In this document: positions 43,511 to 53,714 of the stretch, piece after piece
Layout of the letters: the number at the start of each line of letters is the position of its first letter
Numbering within the stretch: the stretch's first letter is position 1
Source: Grammothele lineata
Taxonomy: Eukaryota > Basidiomycota > Agaricomycetes > Polyporales > Polyporaceae
DNA length: 64,000 bases
Direction: 5' to 3'
Assembly: GCA_002150815.3 (NCBI GenBank)
Contig: NDFF03000368.1
Location: forward strand, 1-64,000
Made by a program: the position numbers and the translations under genes
The notes under the pieces: generated by a model
Told to the model about the DNA's origin: nothing
Databases searched by the model: none
The model's input: the letters and a program-made list of their open reading frames with translations, nothing else

Positions 43511-45540
43511 TAGCGTCGTGGGGGCCTCTCACGGCTCTCGATGCACTAGTTGCTCTGGACTTCGGAGCCCACCGCGTTGTCATCACTAGTCCCAATCAGC
43601 GTCACGTCCCTCAGTTCCCGCACATCACTGGTGGGCGTGTAGTCACCCGGAAGGACGGGTTTTGGGGCCCGCAGGAGTACACTCGATGGCCACAGCAATA
43701 CCATGCGGCCATTGTGCACCATATGTGTATTCCGACGTTGCCCGATCCTAGCGGGAGAGGGCCAGGTGCTTCTATCTGGCAAGGTATTACTCCCACCGAC
43801 TTCGAAAGTTCTCCTGATATCTGGCCCCCTGGCAATGGCCGTGTTAGGCCTTTGGTTCTAGACTCGCTCTCTCGCGAGGTTGAGCGAGCTGTCGCGCGGT
43901 TCACCTGCGCCGGAAGAGGGAAGGAAGAAGACCGTAAGAAGGACGGATATCTCTTGAGTGAGCTCGCCCAGAACGCGATGCAACGGCTGCAGAGGATCCC
44001 AGGTTCATATCTTCATGCAGTCGCGGTAGTGGCGCATGTACAGCGCCTTGTTCTTGAGCTCTCAGGCTTCTCGACGTACATCGAAGTCGTTCGACCCCGC
44101 CTTCAAGACGCCAAATTCCACACATCTGTGACGCTAGACGTTCGTGGCGGGTTTCTCAACGAGCCCGCTCACGCGCAACTCTTCTTCCGCGTTGGGGTGC
44201 CCTTCTGGCTTTTCCAGACGCTTACTCCCGACATTACTATCGTGAACGTTGCTCGCGCTTACACACCGGTGTCATCGCGCCTCTCATTGGACCCGGCGTT
44301 TTCCACCATCGAGAAGCCAATGTACGATCCCACCGGTAGCTGGCAAGATCCTAGGAAATGGCCATCCGCAGCGATCATACGTTCGTCGATGACGTTCGCC
44401 TCTGCTTCCCTCCCTCGTCTCATCGAGTCAGCGTCCGCCTCTAGCGAAGTTCCTTCGAGCTCTAGCGCCACGGCACCACCACCCCAGCCAGCCGCCAAAC
44501 GTCAGAAAACAGAATCTCGGGGAACCGGTGCGTCTGCGCCGGCCAAGCGCGGCAAGACGGCGCGCGGCACCTGGGGCAAAGGCAAGCAGAAGCGCCCCCA
44601 AAATCCCGCATTCCAGTTCTCAGCACCCCCGTCCTCCTCTCCTGCCGTCCCCAATGTATGGCGTGACGCTCTTGAAGGAGCGCCGCCGCTGTCGGATACC
44701 CCCACACACGCGCCGACGTACTTCTTCCCACCCCCTTTCCTCTTCAACGAGACGAACGACAAAAGCGCTTGCTATATGCATAATTGGTTGCGAATCCGGG
44801 GTTTCGCCCAACAGCGCCTCGTCGACGTTACAATCAGCGGCCATCCTTTGCGCATCAAGGAGTGGCGGGAGGCTCTGCATGGGGACTACCGCGCAGACCC
44901 CGCGCAAGGGCCAGGCCGACAGCTTTCGACCTCGGAGCAAGCCGTTCACGACCGCAAGCTTGCTCTCCGCAAGCTCTTCGCGTTGGCCGGTGGCCTACCA
45001 TCATACGATGGGTCTCAGCGCACGAAGTGGGGCACACGCAGTGTCCTCGCCGCCGATCTCCTGGCGGACCAGTCACTTTGGAAGGCCGTACTTTGGGAGA
45101 TGCACGAGGTCAATTGGCGATGCGAGTTGAGGGAGCTCGATAGGGAACTACTGCGCGAAGCCATCTCGAACAATCCCGCGCTAGACTTTGAGCGCAGCAG
45201 CCTCGTCACCAAGGTTTGGCACGGCACGGGCGCGCTCAGCATCTTCCCCGAATGTCCGGAGCGACCTGTCATCGACATGTGGGACCTACCGGATGCTCCG
45301 GCGTGGCACGACAGACCCGATCGACGTGAAACTGTGCACACTTTGCTCAAAGTCATGGGAAGGTGGCCGGGCTTCCCCGACGATCTATGGGCGTCACTCA
45401 AGGCGATGGACGAGGGCCGAGACGTAGCGATGGGGCGCACAGAGAGTGCCGCTGTAGCCTTCTACGTGCAGTGTTTCTCTGCGCGTTTTGGTCGGCTCCC
45501 GATTCCCCCCACCCATCCTCCATCACCGTTTGCGCGCTGA
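43511..45540 (+). CDS. KDZ3 partner protein, homologue of the KDZ2 partner
   Basis: The main exon opens after a CGTAG acceptor near 43,510 and runs to the stop at 45,540, about 675 codons. It begins in the frame giving TSPNQRHVPQFPHITGG and GFWGPQEYTRWPQQYH, matching the KDZ2 protein. Later shared blocks are VAHVQRLVLELSGF, GVPFWLFQTLTPDI, TYFFPPPFLFN, RGFAQQRLVDVTISGHPL, ALHGDYRADP and WEMHEVNWRCELRELD. A Lys/Ser/Pro-rich linker with KRGKTARGTWGKGKQKR (~44,500-44,600) may be a nuclear signal. One or two short 5' exons probably exist (candidate MPTWAEL at 43,329 and ADALSEDLDAGTGLQL at ~43,394), but I could not fix the splice. Head-to-head with the transposase. Function unknown. Confidence 0.7.
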
Positions 45541-45793
45541 ATTGTACGGAAGTTGTGTTTTGGCGGAACGATTGTAATTGTAGTACGAATGCACCACATT
45601 CCCACCGTGCGTTTTGAGCCCTTGGGCCACCGGACTTGTGTGCCACTGGGGCTCGCGGCCACAGTCTCCAAAGAGCCAAAGCGAATGCCTAGGTACGTAT
45701 ATACAATTCCTGAGTGCGCCATTCATGCTCGTCCCTCTGATCCCACTTGTCCTACTCTCGTACACCCGCCGTTCCACTGACTTTACATCCGCA

Positions 45794-47536
45794 ATGCCCG
45801 GACCCGAGTGGGTGAAGAAAGATCTCGACAACGGAATCGACCAGAAAGCCTGGCTCCTCCGACGTATGCGCGAGGAGTTCGAAGTGCGCGAGCAGGAGTC
45901 CCGCAAGAGAAGCGTTGCTGCCATAGGTAAAGCACTGGCGGCCGAGTTTGAGACCGAGTTTCCGCCTCTCCATTGCTTCATGAAGGCCGACGGCACCATG
46001 GAGACGGAGGTCCAGGCAAAAAATCGTACTCGTAATCGTCCCGAGGTGCGTCTGTCAGATCTAACACCTCGCGTTCGCGCTAATCTCTCCACCGCAGCAA
46101 ACATGCCGTTGGGTTCAGTCGAACTGGCAGACAGTGGAGAAGATGGTTCTCCAGGATCGTAAGCTGAACGCCGCTACCGCCCAGGGCCAACGCAAGGACC
46201 TGCTCGATGCGCGGGCCGCTGGGGTGGTCAGGACGCGCGCGAAGAGCGCACGCGATCTCTATGTCGCTGAGCACCCGGAGATTACGGAAAGCACCAACGC
46301 CAAGCTCAAGGCGGACGGCATCTCCGCGCTCGGCGACGTCATGATGGCCCACAACAAGGCGCGTTCCGAAGCTATCGCCACCGCGAAGGCGGACGGCTCG
46401 TACGCAGCGTATGAAGAACGAGCGCGGCAGTTGAAGGAGGCAGCGGCGACGGACCGCGCAGCAGGAGCGGCGGACGAAGATGATAATCAGGACACCAGCG
46501 GGAGTCAACGTCAAGTGTAAGTTCATATTTTTTGCTCCATATAGTCGCTGAGCGTGCTTGACGTAGGCTGTTGGACGATGTACAATACACCTTACAAACC
46601 CGTATGGTCGACATCTCCCGTATAAGCGATCTCGACATCCTCGTCGTGTACGCCGGCGCGAACGCTGATGGACATCCGAGGAAGTGGATGTAAGTGCGTT
46701 ATAAGTTCATTCGACACGTACTGATAGTCCCTCGCAGCCTTGGTAGCGACGACGAGTTGGTCGACTACGTGCTCGCGCAGGACCATTTCAACAATGAGCT
46801 TGACGCGTTTTTCGCAGCACGCCACAAAGGACGTGAAACTACGGCCGCTCCCAAAGATCCGTCACCCTCTAGCAGCCGCGAGCAGAGCGATGAGGCGCGT
46901 TCGAGTTCTAATACGGATGTAGGTACAAACTTCATAACCGCTCCACTGCGCTGACCACCACACTTAGACGACGGGCAGTCGTGAAGTCGCTAGCAACACC
47001 TCCGAGAATCCTTCGCAGCCAATGCATGATACGCTCGCCAACCAGACGCTTTCTCCAGGCGGAGCGGCTCCGGAAGCTGCGAGCAAAGAGCCAGGTGAAG
47101 GGGCGGCGCCAAGCAAGGATGATGTGACATCATCCGGGGACGGTGTCAACCACTCGGCGATGCAGTCAAAGGGGCGCCACAAGAATCGCAAGGCGGTCGA
47201 GAAACGAGCACACGAAGGGTAAGTTGATTGTCTGTTCCACATATGCCATGCTCTCACACCCCGGTATGCAGACACGAAGAGGACGGAAACGAGACGAATG
47301 GTCCAAGGCGCGGCAAGCGTGTGCGCGTAGCCCGCGCCGCCGAGCAGCCACCGGCGGCTCCCTCTGCGGCGCCATCTCTGGCTCCTTCTGCGACGCCGTC
47401 TGCGGCTCCAGTAGAGGCTGCTACCAAGTCTAAGAAAGGTAGCAAGAAGGCTCGGGGCGGGAAGGCCACCGAAGATGCAGCGAAGACTGCTGAGGTGGCG
47501 CCGCGTAGGTCTGGTCGAAAGAAGCAGCCGGTGTGA
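45794..47536 (+). CDS. third KDZ3 gene, HMG-box-like / disordered nuclear protein
   Basis: Starts MPGPEWVKKDLDNGIDQK at 45,794; the stop is at 47,534-47,536. GT-AG introns occur at about 46,044-46,098, near 46,520-46,565, 46,692-46,738, 46,920-46,966 and 47,219-47,269. The second exon has RWVQSNWQTVEKMVL and an HMG-like helical segment SARDLYVAEHPEITESTNA (~46,240-46,300), followed by Ala/Lys-rich helices. The C-terminal third is disordered, with basic clusters (RRGKRVRVARA, KSKKGSKKARGGK, RRSGRKKQPV) typical of nuclear or DNA-bound proteins. Position and exon pattern match the interrupted KDZ2 gene at 36,461. No enzymatic motif is seen. Confidence 0.65.
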
Positions 47537-48050
47537 TGTATATGTCCAGGTATGTTCAACGCGTGACACGGTCTCGATCTTCATTGTGTCTGTTGTCTTG
47601 TATAGCGAATTGGCGTACGTAGTTTAGTGTAGGACTGAATTCATTGCTCACTTTTGCCGGCTCTTAGCAGTCTACTTGAAGAATCAGTTAGTACCCAGCG
47701 CGACCCATATGAGCGCCCGCGAGTGAAGACGATGTTCGCAACCGCGCGCGAGCTTGCATTTGATTGAAGGGCGTATACAAAAACCTGCTTGCGGCGTTCA
47801 ACACGGAAGGCGATCAAGTACCGCAGCAAGGGTGCACGGTTCCGGATCTCGGGGCCACGACATGAGAAGTTAATTGTTACGCCATACGTAACAATTTGGC
47901 TGACATCGTGGCCACACAGACAATCAACAATCAACCAAGCAGTGGCGGACCTCGGATCGCGCTTTACGAACGCGTACGCAGTATGTGACACGCCATTAAA
48001 ACACGGGATGCCACCAACGAGCCTGACGCGCCCCTCTGCTATCCCCCAAC

Positions 48051-49288
48051 ATGCCTGCCTCCTCTACTACCCCGTCTCGAAGACGAAGCCGCGCATACCC
48101 CGCCACCCCCACTTCTCGTAACAAGCGCACCCGCGCCGCTCGTGCAGCATTCTTGGCGCTCAAGAGTCCCGTTAAGACCGTCGACACGAAGGATGCCGCG
48201 TTGGGCCGCTTCAAGATATTTGTGAAGGCACTCGCGGACGAGCAACCACCTTGCGATCGCCTATGCACCGATGAAGCGAAAACATTGCAAGTTCAATACC
48301 GTACGGGCACAAAGGATGACGGTCGGTATTACTTTCTAGTGAGTACAATGCCGCCTCAACTTTTCTACCGGTACGCTTCCAACACGGGTACTCACACCGG
48401 CGCAGCGATAGTGCGACAACGAGGAATGTCCGTACTACGACAAGGTGCAGTACGTTACTGCGCGCCTTCCACGGGGGGACCGGAAGACGCTAGAGGAACG
48501 TCGCGGATTGTACAACATGCAGGTAGATGTGGTCGAAGGAATCGCGCTGATGGAGAAGCAGATGCTCGAGCGCAAGGGTGACTGCGTTGACTCTTCGGAT
48601 GAGGACATGTCTAGCGACTCTGACGGTACGTAGTGGTTTCGCGTGTGGTTGTCAGCACCTGTCGAGCTGACGCTGCCTTGTTAGAGTCAGTGCCATACAC
48701 TCCCAGTCGTCCGAGTCGCGCAGCAGCCGCGACCATCCGGCACTCAACTTCGCCGCGCAAGATGAGACAGGCCGAGCACGTCGCCGCGTCGACCTCGACC
48801 GCGAGTGGTGCATCCACTTCGACCAACACAGTTGGACGCGATACTAAGGACTACATGAACGTAATTGCGTATCTCAAGGTATAGTCCTCCCATCCAATCA
48901 GCTCAGTGTATACATGCTCATCTTCCTGGCTCAGGACGGAGAAGCTCCCGTGTCGTATGATTTCCCTATCAGCAAAGGGGTACTGCCTTGCCGTATGTTC
49001 ATGCCGTACGACCTCGATGGCACGCGCGAGATTGCATACTTCACTGCGCGCTACGGCGAGTGGCGTTTCATCTGCCCATTCAAACTAGTCGACTGGATGA
49101 ACCTCGGCGTGGTCAACGAGGACACCGTCGTGTGGGTAAAGAACGGCATCTCCGAGCTCCCTGGAATTGTCCGCTACACGGGTATGTATCGTTGATTTTG
49201 TGTAGAACGCGAACACCGCTAATGCACTCCTACAGATGGTGTTGGGGAACCTGACTGGAATCATGCTGGCCGCGCATTCCAAGCCTAG
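48051..49288 (+). CDS. fourth KDZ3 gene, uncharacterised
   Basis: Starts MPASSTTPSRRRSRAYPAT at 48,051; the stop is at 49,286-49,288. About five exons join through GT-AG introns (near 48,340-48,410, 48,627-48,685, 48,880-48,935 and 49,182-49,234). After a basic N-terminus it reads ALGRFKIFVKALADEQPPCDR, then a two-cysteine segment CDNEECPYYDKVQYV, a helical part LEERRGLYNMQVDVVEGI and an acidic DSSDEDMSSDSD. A more globular C-terminal part follows, with LPCRMFMPYDLDGTREIAY and WRFICPFKLVDWMNLG. I do not recognise the family. It is the last gene before the right ATCTAGAT array, so it is element cargo. No equivalent is visible for KDZ2. Confidence 0.6.
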
Positions 49289-49444
49289 GCTCGTCGTCTC
49301 TGGTGAATCTCTAGTGAGAATGATGTGTCTATGACGCATGTATTGTAGCCCTCTATCCTTCGAATCAATCCCTCGTCGTCTTGCCTTCCCGCGATCAGAA
49401 CAGCGTTTACTGTGTCGTGAAGGTGATGTTTCAACGCCTCAGCC

Positions 49445-50090
49445 GCGCGCATATCTAGATGCTCGTGTGCGTGTACTATACCCTTACAGCTTTCATATCT
49501 AGATGCCTTCGCGCGCGTGACGGCTCCAAGTGCGACATATCTAGATGCACCGTGCAGCGCGCGTCTTCAGCTTCTCAGCAGGTGTGTATCTAAATGGCGC
49601 TGTGTCGTATCATACATACCCTTACAACTTCCGTATCTAGATGACAGCTTCGCGCGTGTAGTAGCACAGACAAGTATCTGTGTATTTAGATATCCGTTGG
49701 CGGCTCATCCCGTATCTATATGCGTTCGCCAGCACGGTACCATTCCCCTATAGCTAGGCTATCTAGATGCCACCTCACATGGGACGTACAAGACATTCCA
49801 AGCTAGTATTTGCGTATCTAGATGGTCTCAATAGTATCTAGATGGCTTGTGACATGTACTGTATCCTTGGTGTTTTGTCATCTAGATGTCCTCTTGGCTA
49901 TCTACCAGACAGTATCTATATGACTCATCACATCAGATGCATCTAGATACCTTGCCAGACATAGGGCTCGCACCTATCTAGATGGGGTAGTTGAGAGGGG
50001 CTCACCGTGTATCTAGATACACCCAGAAAAATATTATTTGGATCTATCTAGATGCGTATAGACTACATAGTCGGTTTTATATAGATACCT
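49445..50090. repeat. right ATCTAGAT subterminal array of KDZ3
   Basis: About 17 copies of the same TATCTAGATG word and variants (TATCTAAATG, TATCTATATG, TATTTAGATA), between the fourth KDZ3 gene and the right end. It mirrors the left array in length and density. Confidence 0.88.
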
Positions 50091-50098
50091 TAACTGAA
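50089..50098 (-). repeat. KDZ3 right terminal inverted repeat
   Basis: CTTAACTGAA on the plus strand. It lies directly outside the last ATCTAGAT-like words and directly before the resumed host coding frame. Confidence 0.75.
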
Positions 50099-51506
50099 TC
50101 TATACTGCACGCGTGGACAAGCTCCGGTGTGACGAAGCCATCAGTCGGCTTTGCGCTGAGTTCCGCTTCACTCATGACGGCTACGCATGGTTCTCCAAGG
50201 CATGGGAGAAAGCTGCTGAAGTAGTTGATGAATGTCGCAGAAAGCGCACGTACGCGTACGAGCGTGCGCGCATGTGGTGGCGCAAGCGCGAGGAGATTAT
50301 CCTCACGTATGATGCCGAACGCCGCCCTAGTGTCGACGCGGAGGAACTGGACCACTCGCACGTATGCACCTGTACTGTCTTAGTACTCATTTTATTGTAG
50401 TCGATTCGACTGTATCTAGAACAGGTTATCGACGACATTTCCGTTTGGGAGCCGATCTTGAAGCAGCTTGAAGGGCTTTACTCTGCGTCATTGCGCAACA
50501 CTGCAGACCGTTCCGCACAGGCTAGCCGCTCAGGTGATGCTGCGTCGAGTGGCCCATCGCCCTCAATCGTTGGCGTGTCACGTGTAGACGGCATATCGGT
50601 GGGGAAAACTTCGGTAAGGTGACATTCTTTCACTCGAGGGATGGGCGGACCGGTGGATTATCCTCGGACTAGCATGTATTATTAGTAGTTTCGGGCGAGG
50701 ATAATCGCTCTCAGGATTATCCTCCTCCCTTCTATACTTTGTTGTACTTATCTCTTCTCCGCACAACTGCAATAGATTATCCCGCGAGGTTATCCTTCCT
50801 GCACAGTCCCCCTGTTCTGCCCCAACACAGTGCTGCAGGCTGAATTATCACCTCGATAATCCAGCGTGCGTTTGATACTCCCGGTTGCCCAGCGTGCTTG
50901 TACGGGGCTGGATAATCCTCTCGTTTATCTACTTTGTGTTTATCCTCCCAAGCTCCTTCTTGTGCTTCAACGTGAACTCTTACTGGTGCAGATAATCGTG
51001 TATATACATGAACTGATGAGGGTGATCATCCTACCTAACGGACATCCCTGGCCATGGCCTCTGTGAGACTCTCAGGGCTCTTTCAGAGCCCGGTGACGAG
51101 TTCAAGTTGACCTTGGTCAGAGCTAGCAGAAGGCCGGGTGACTTGGCTGAGTCTTCCCCTCCAGCGAAACGTTGCCGCCTCGAGTCTGGATTGTGTACAT
51201 ATAGGCCATCCCTCGAACAACCGCTGTGTACTAAATATCAGACTCTACTCAGCTCTTGGCTCACATCCAGGCACCCCTATCCGTGGCGGTCCACCATCAC
51301 CCCTGCCAGCTGCAGCAAGATCGGGCCCTTCAGGCTCCAAGGCTACCAAAGTCATCTCTCTAATAGACGACTCCGACGATGAACTAGCTCAAGGTAGCCC
51401 GGAACAAGATCTTCACAGAATCATGAGCTCGCCCGCCCAGAAGCAAGGCAGCTCCACGAACCCGTGGAATGCAGAGAGGGAATTCGAGCTCTCTTGCGAC
51501 TTTTGA
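50099..51506 (+). pseudogene. 3' half of the third KDZ2 gene, also split by a MITE
   Basis: Directly after the KDZ3 end the plus strand reads RVDKLRCDEAISRLCAEF and AWFSKAWEKAAEVVDECRR. A GTATGC intron near 50,361 then leads to DDISVWEPILKQLEGLYSA (to ~50,613). After the 411-bp MITE it continues LCETLRALSEPGDEFKLTL and, past an intron, KVISLIDDSDDELAQGSP to a stop at 51,506. Joined across KDZ3, the phase agrees with the exon ending at 37,261. Whether MITE and KDZ3 inserted in exons or at intron edges is unclear (a GTGAGC donor-like site lies just before KDZ3). Confidence 0.5.
50638..51048. mobile_element. ~411-bp MITE rich in GGATAATC/GATTATCC words
   Basis: Imperfect inverted ends: GGGATGGGCGGACCGGTGG on the left and, on the right read inward, GGGATGTCCGTTAGGTAGG. 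The interior contains about ten GGATAATC, GATTATCC or similar words in both orientations, plus partly paired blocks such as GAGGATAATC...GGATTATCCTC. No target duplication was found and no coding capacity is seen. Confidence 0.6.
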
Positions 51507-51571
51507 GGCCTAGACCTCTCTTCTTGCAACATCGTATCCTGCTGAGGTTCCCTAGGAGCCTTAACTCCCTG

Positions 51572-52436
51572 TGGGGACGGGCAACGCCCGCTTTGCCGAG
51601 CTAGCGCACGTTCGGACGCTATCTGGGCACTTGGTCGTTAAGATCTGTTGTAAACTTCGGCATGGGCGGCATGTGTAGGAGATAAGGCCCTCTAATCCAA
51701 TCTAATCGCCTTCCCCTCTCCCTCCTGGGAAATACGGAGACGTGCTCAAGATCGAGGTGCTCTCCCATCTCGTCATTGGTCTCTCGGCTCAGCTCAACAA
51801 GTTCCCACCATACAGCTGACGCGGACGCGAGGGAGATGTCTATCAGACTAGTAAGGTAGCTTTTGCCACTCCTTGCAGTGGCAATTGCGCACTCCAAAGT
51901 GCTCTGATTACCATAAAACCAAGTGCGGCGGTTAGCCACTAATTAGACGCATCCATCCTTAAATACGGAATTTCAATAGAGGCCGTGGTTTGAGTTCTAT
52001 TCACCTTGCAAAAATCGACATTTAAGACCATCGGCCCCCCAGCATCCCTTCCACGAAAATCGAAGAATTTCCCGCAGAAAGTGAGTATCGAAGAAGAAAC
52101 TGCATGTTTGGTGAACGACGATAGTGGTGGGCACGGCTTACCTAAGGATTAAACGCTCAGCGATAGATATCTCTTTCTCTGAGTAGATAAACATAGCCGG
52201 CGGGGTCGCCATGGCTAGATGAGAGCTGAGGTGCGGAGTGAAAGCAAGCACGCAATGAGCCCAGTTCACACGAGAGGCCTGGAGTCTGGGCCAACGTAGC
52301 GGATGCATAGAAGATGATCATGTTCACGTGATCTCACGGAGTCTTATCTCTTGAGATAAGTTCTAATCTCCAACGATATAGGCTGTGAGACCATTACATC
52401 AGCTGGACGCTCGCGTACGGGTGCTGCCCATCCCCA
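51572..52436. mobile_element. 865-bp TIR element, copy 2 (7-bp TSD CTCCCTG)
   Basis: Second copy of the element at 24,187-25,060, roughly 94-95% alike by eye and 9 bases shorter, with a small deletion near 52,248. It is flanked by CTCCCTG at 51,565-51,571 and 52,437-52,443. The right end reads ATCCCCA against TCCCCA in the left-end mirror, so the ends have begun to diverge. Confidence 0.87.
51619..51939 (-). CDS. 106-codon ORF inside the 865-bp element
   Basis: Counterpart of 24,234-24,554 (MANRRTWFYGNQSTLECA). It is open in both copies despite about 20 base changes, but without a visible excess of silent changes. No known domain. Confidence 0.3.
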   Translation of the reverse strand: MANRRTWFYGNQSTLECAIATARSGKSYLTSLIDISLASASAVWWELVELSRETNDEMGEHLDLEHVSVFPRRERGRRLDWIRGPYLLHMPPMPKFTTDLNDQVPR

Positions 52437-52997
52437 CTCCCTGTCCGAAGTGGACTGCAGTCCTCTCTCGGTAATCGCTATCCTTCTGGCAACACCCCCT
52501 TTCGCTCGAGCCTTTTCACTTACGTATAATCCATTTCTCGTGCCCTACACCACTCATAATCCATCATATCGAACATTCACGCTATTAGATCTCTTTTAAT
52601 GCCATTAATTTTGTTCGTGTTACATTTTGCGCAAGTCCCTACGACACCGCATACCCTTCTAGTTGAGCAGATTTCATCGGCTCCTCGCCTAACCCTGCTC
52701 CTACCCCACCTTCCATCCACCAGATGCACATAAGTGAGGGCTCACCGGTAATCCTTCTCCCTCGGTGCGACCAGATGGCCCATAGTTCTCCAGCGTCGAA
52801 GGGCGAGTGTGGGAAGGGCTGCAGAGGACGCAAAGCATCGGCGAGGGCCGTAAAGCAGGTTGTATGAAGGTCATTGCGCCGGATTTGATGAGCGTATAGA
52901 GTAGTAGGAATGAGGGCGAGCACAGGACTAGGTAGCAGCTCTGGCAGCGAGTCTGCATGAGGTGTGGTGGGTATCTATGGATGAGGAGGGTCTTGTG

Positions 52998-53449
52998 CAT
53001 CAGGAAAGGCCCATCTGTCTTCCAGTGTCTTTGAGTGGTCTTCACTGGGTAGCGTCAAATTCTTGTCAAGACTGCCCTTGGTCTTGGCTAAGACCAGCTA
53101 AGACCATAAGTAAAGACTTGAATAAAGACTTTGGAGCACAGAGACTAAATGGCTCATATATCAAGACTTATTATGAAGCCAGGTAAATGCATTAAAAGCT
53201 GCACAAAGGGGTTAAGGTATTTACAAGACAATTTAGGGTATCTGTAAGACAGCCTTCATTGACTCAAGATGTAGACAAGACATACCTATTTTACTGTAAG
53301 ACATATTGCATTACTAAGACACTGTCAAGACACTTTTTTGTGATCTTAACTGGTCTTAGCCAAGACCAAGGGCAGTCTTGACAAGAATTTGACGCTACCT
53401 AGTGAAGACCACTCAAAGACACCGGAAGACAGATGGGCCTTTCCTGATG
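52998..53449. mobile_element. 452-bp MITE with ~100-bp inverted repeats, AAGAC-rich
   Basis: Left arm from CATCAGGAAAGGCCCATCTG to about 53,097; right arm about 53,350-53,449, its near-perfect reverse complement. Inside, the pentamer AAGAC (or GTCTT) recurs many times at short intervals, like subterminal binding words. No coding capacity and no clear target duplication. Confidence 0.8.
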
Positions 53450-53665
53450 TGCTGCGTGCTTGCGTGAGAAAATGCTTTTTCAGTAGAGGGGAAGATAGGA
53501 CGAGGCGAGCAACGAGGGGAGGAATAACGGTGAAGGCGATCCAGAGGAGGTAGTGGCAAGGCGAGATTTCGGGAGACGGAGTCGATCGAGTGTTCAAGCG
53601 TCTAATCAGATCAGACGCCCGACAAGATTGGGCGTCTCCGCGCGAAAAGCTCGCCGTGGGGAAAT

Positions 53666-53714
53666 TGATCACGCGTGGGATATTATGATGATTTTTTGTA
53701 CAAAGTGAACAGCA
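53666..53714 (+). repeat. solo terminus related to the element at 56,899-57,797
   Basis: GATTTTTTGTACAAAGTGAAC followed by AGCATAC resembles the inward-read ends of the later element (GATTTTTTGTACAATCTGAAC, GGTATA). No matching left end is nearby, so this looks like a truncated remnant. Confidence 0.45.

Larger units (their letters stand above)
37262..50098. mobile_element. KDZ3, 12.8 kb KDZ DNA transposon nested in KDZ2
   Basis: The ends are inverted copies of TTCAGTTAAG (37,262-37,271 and 50,089-50,098); similarity continues inward (ATCACTAGATAAAC against GTATCTATATAAAAC). Just inside each end lies a ~0.6 kb array of ATCTAGAT words. The interior holds a transposase (-), partner protein (+), HMG-like gene (+) and a fourth gene (+). 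Coding frames of one interrupted gene abut both ends. I found no target-site duplication; the flanks are GTGAGCCAC and TCTATACTG. That may mean a duplication lost to mutation, or a boundary misplaced by a few bases. Confidence 0.78.
27846..51506. mobile_element. KDZ2 gene set, split by the nested KDZ3 insertion
   Basis: Transposase (-), divergent ~750-aa partner (+) and a third gene (+, 36,461-37,261 continuing after 50,098) follow the same order as the gene set of KDZ3. I infer that they belong to one older element into which KDZ3 inserted. Outer termini were not identified, so the limits given are only those of the gene set. Removing KDZ3 and the 411-bp MITE leaves about 10.4 kb, similar in scale to the other two elements. 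Confidence 0.5.

Noticed and set aside
37240..50120. Target-site duplication of KDZ3
   Set aside because: Bases next to the inverted ends (GTGAGCCAC and TCTATACTG) do not match in either alignment tried, so none is claimed.
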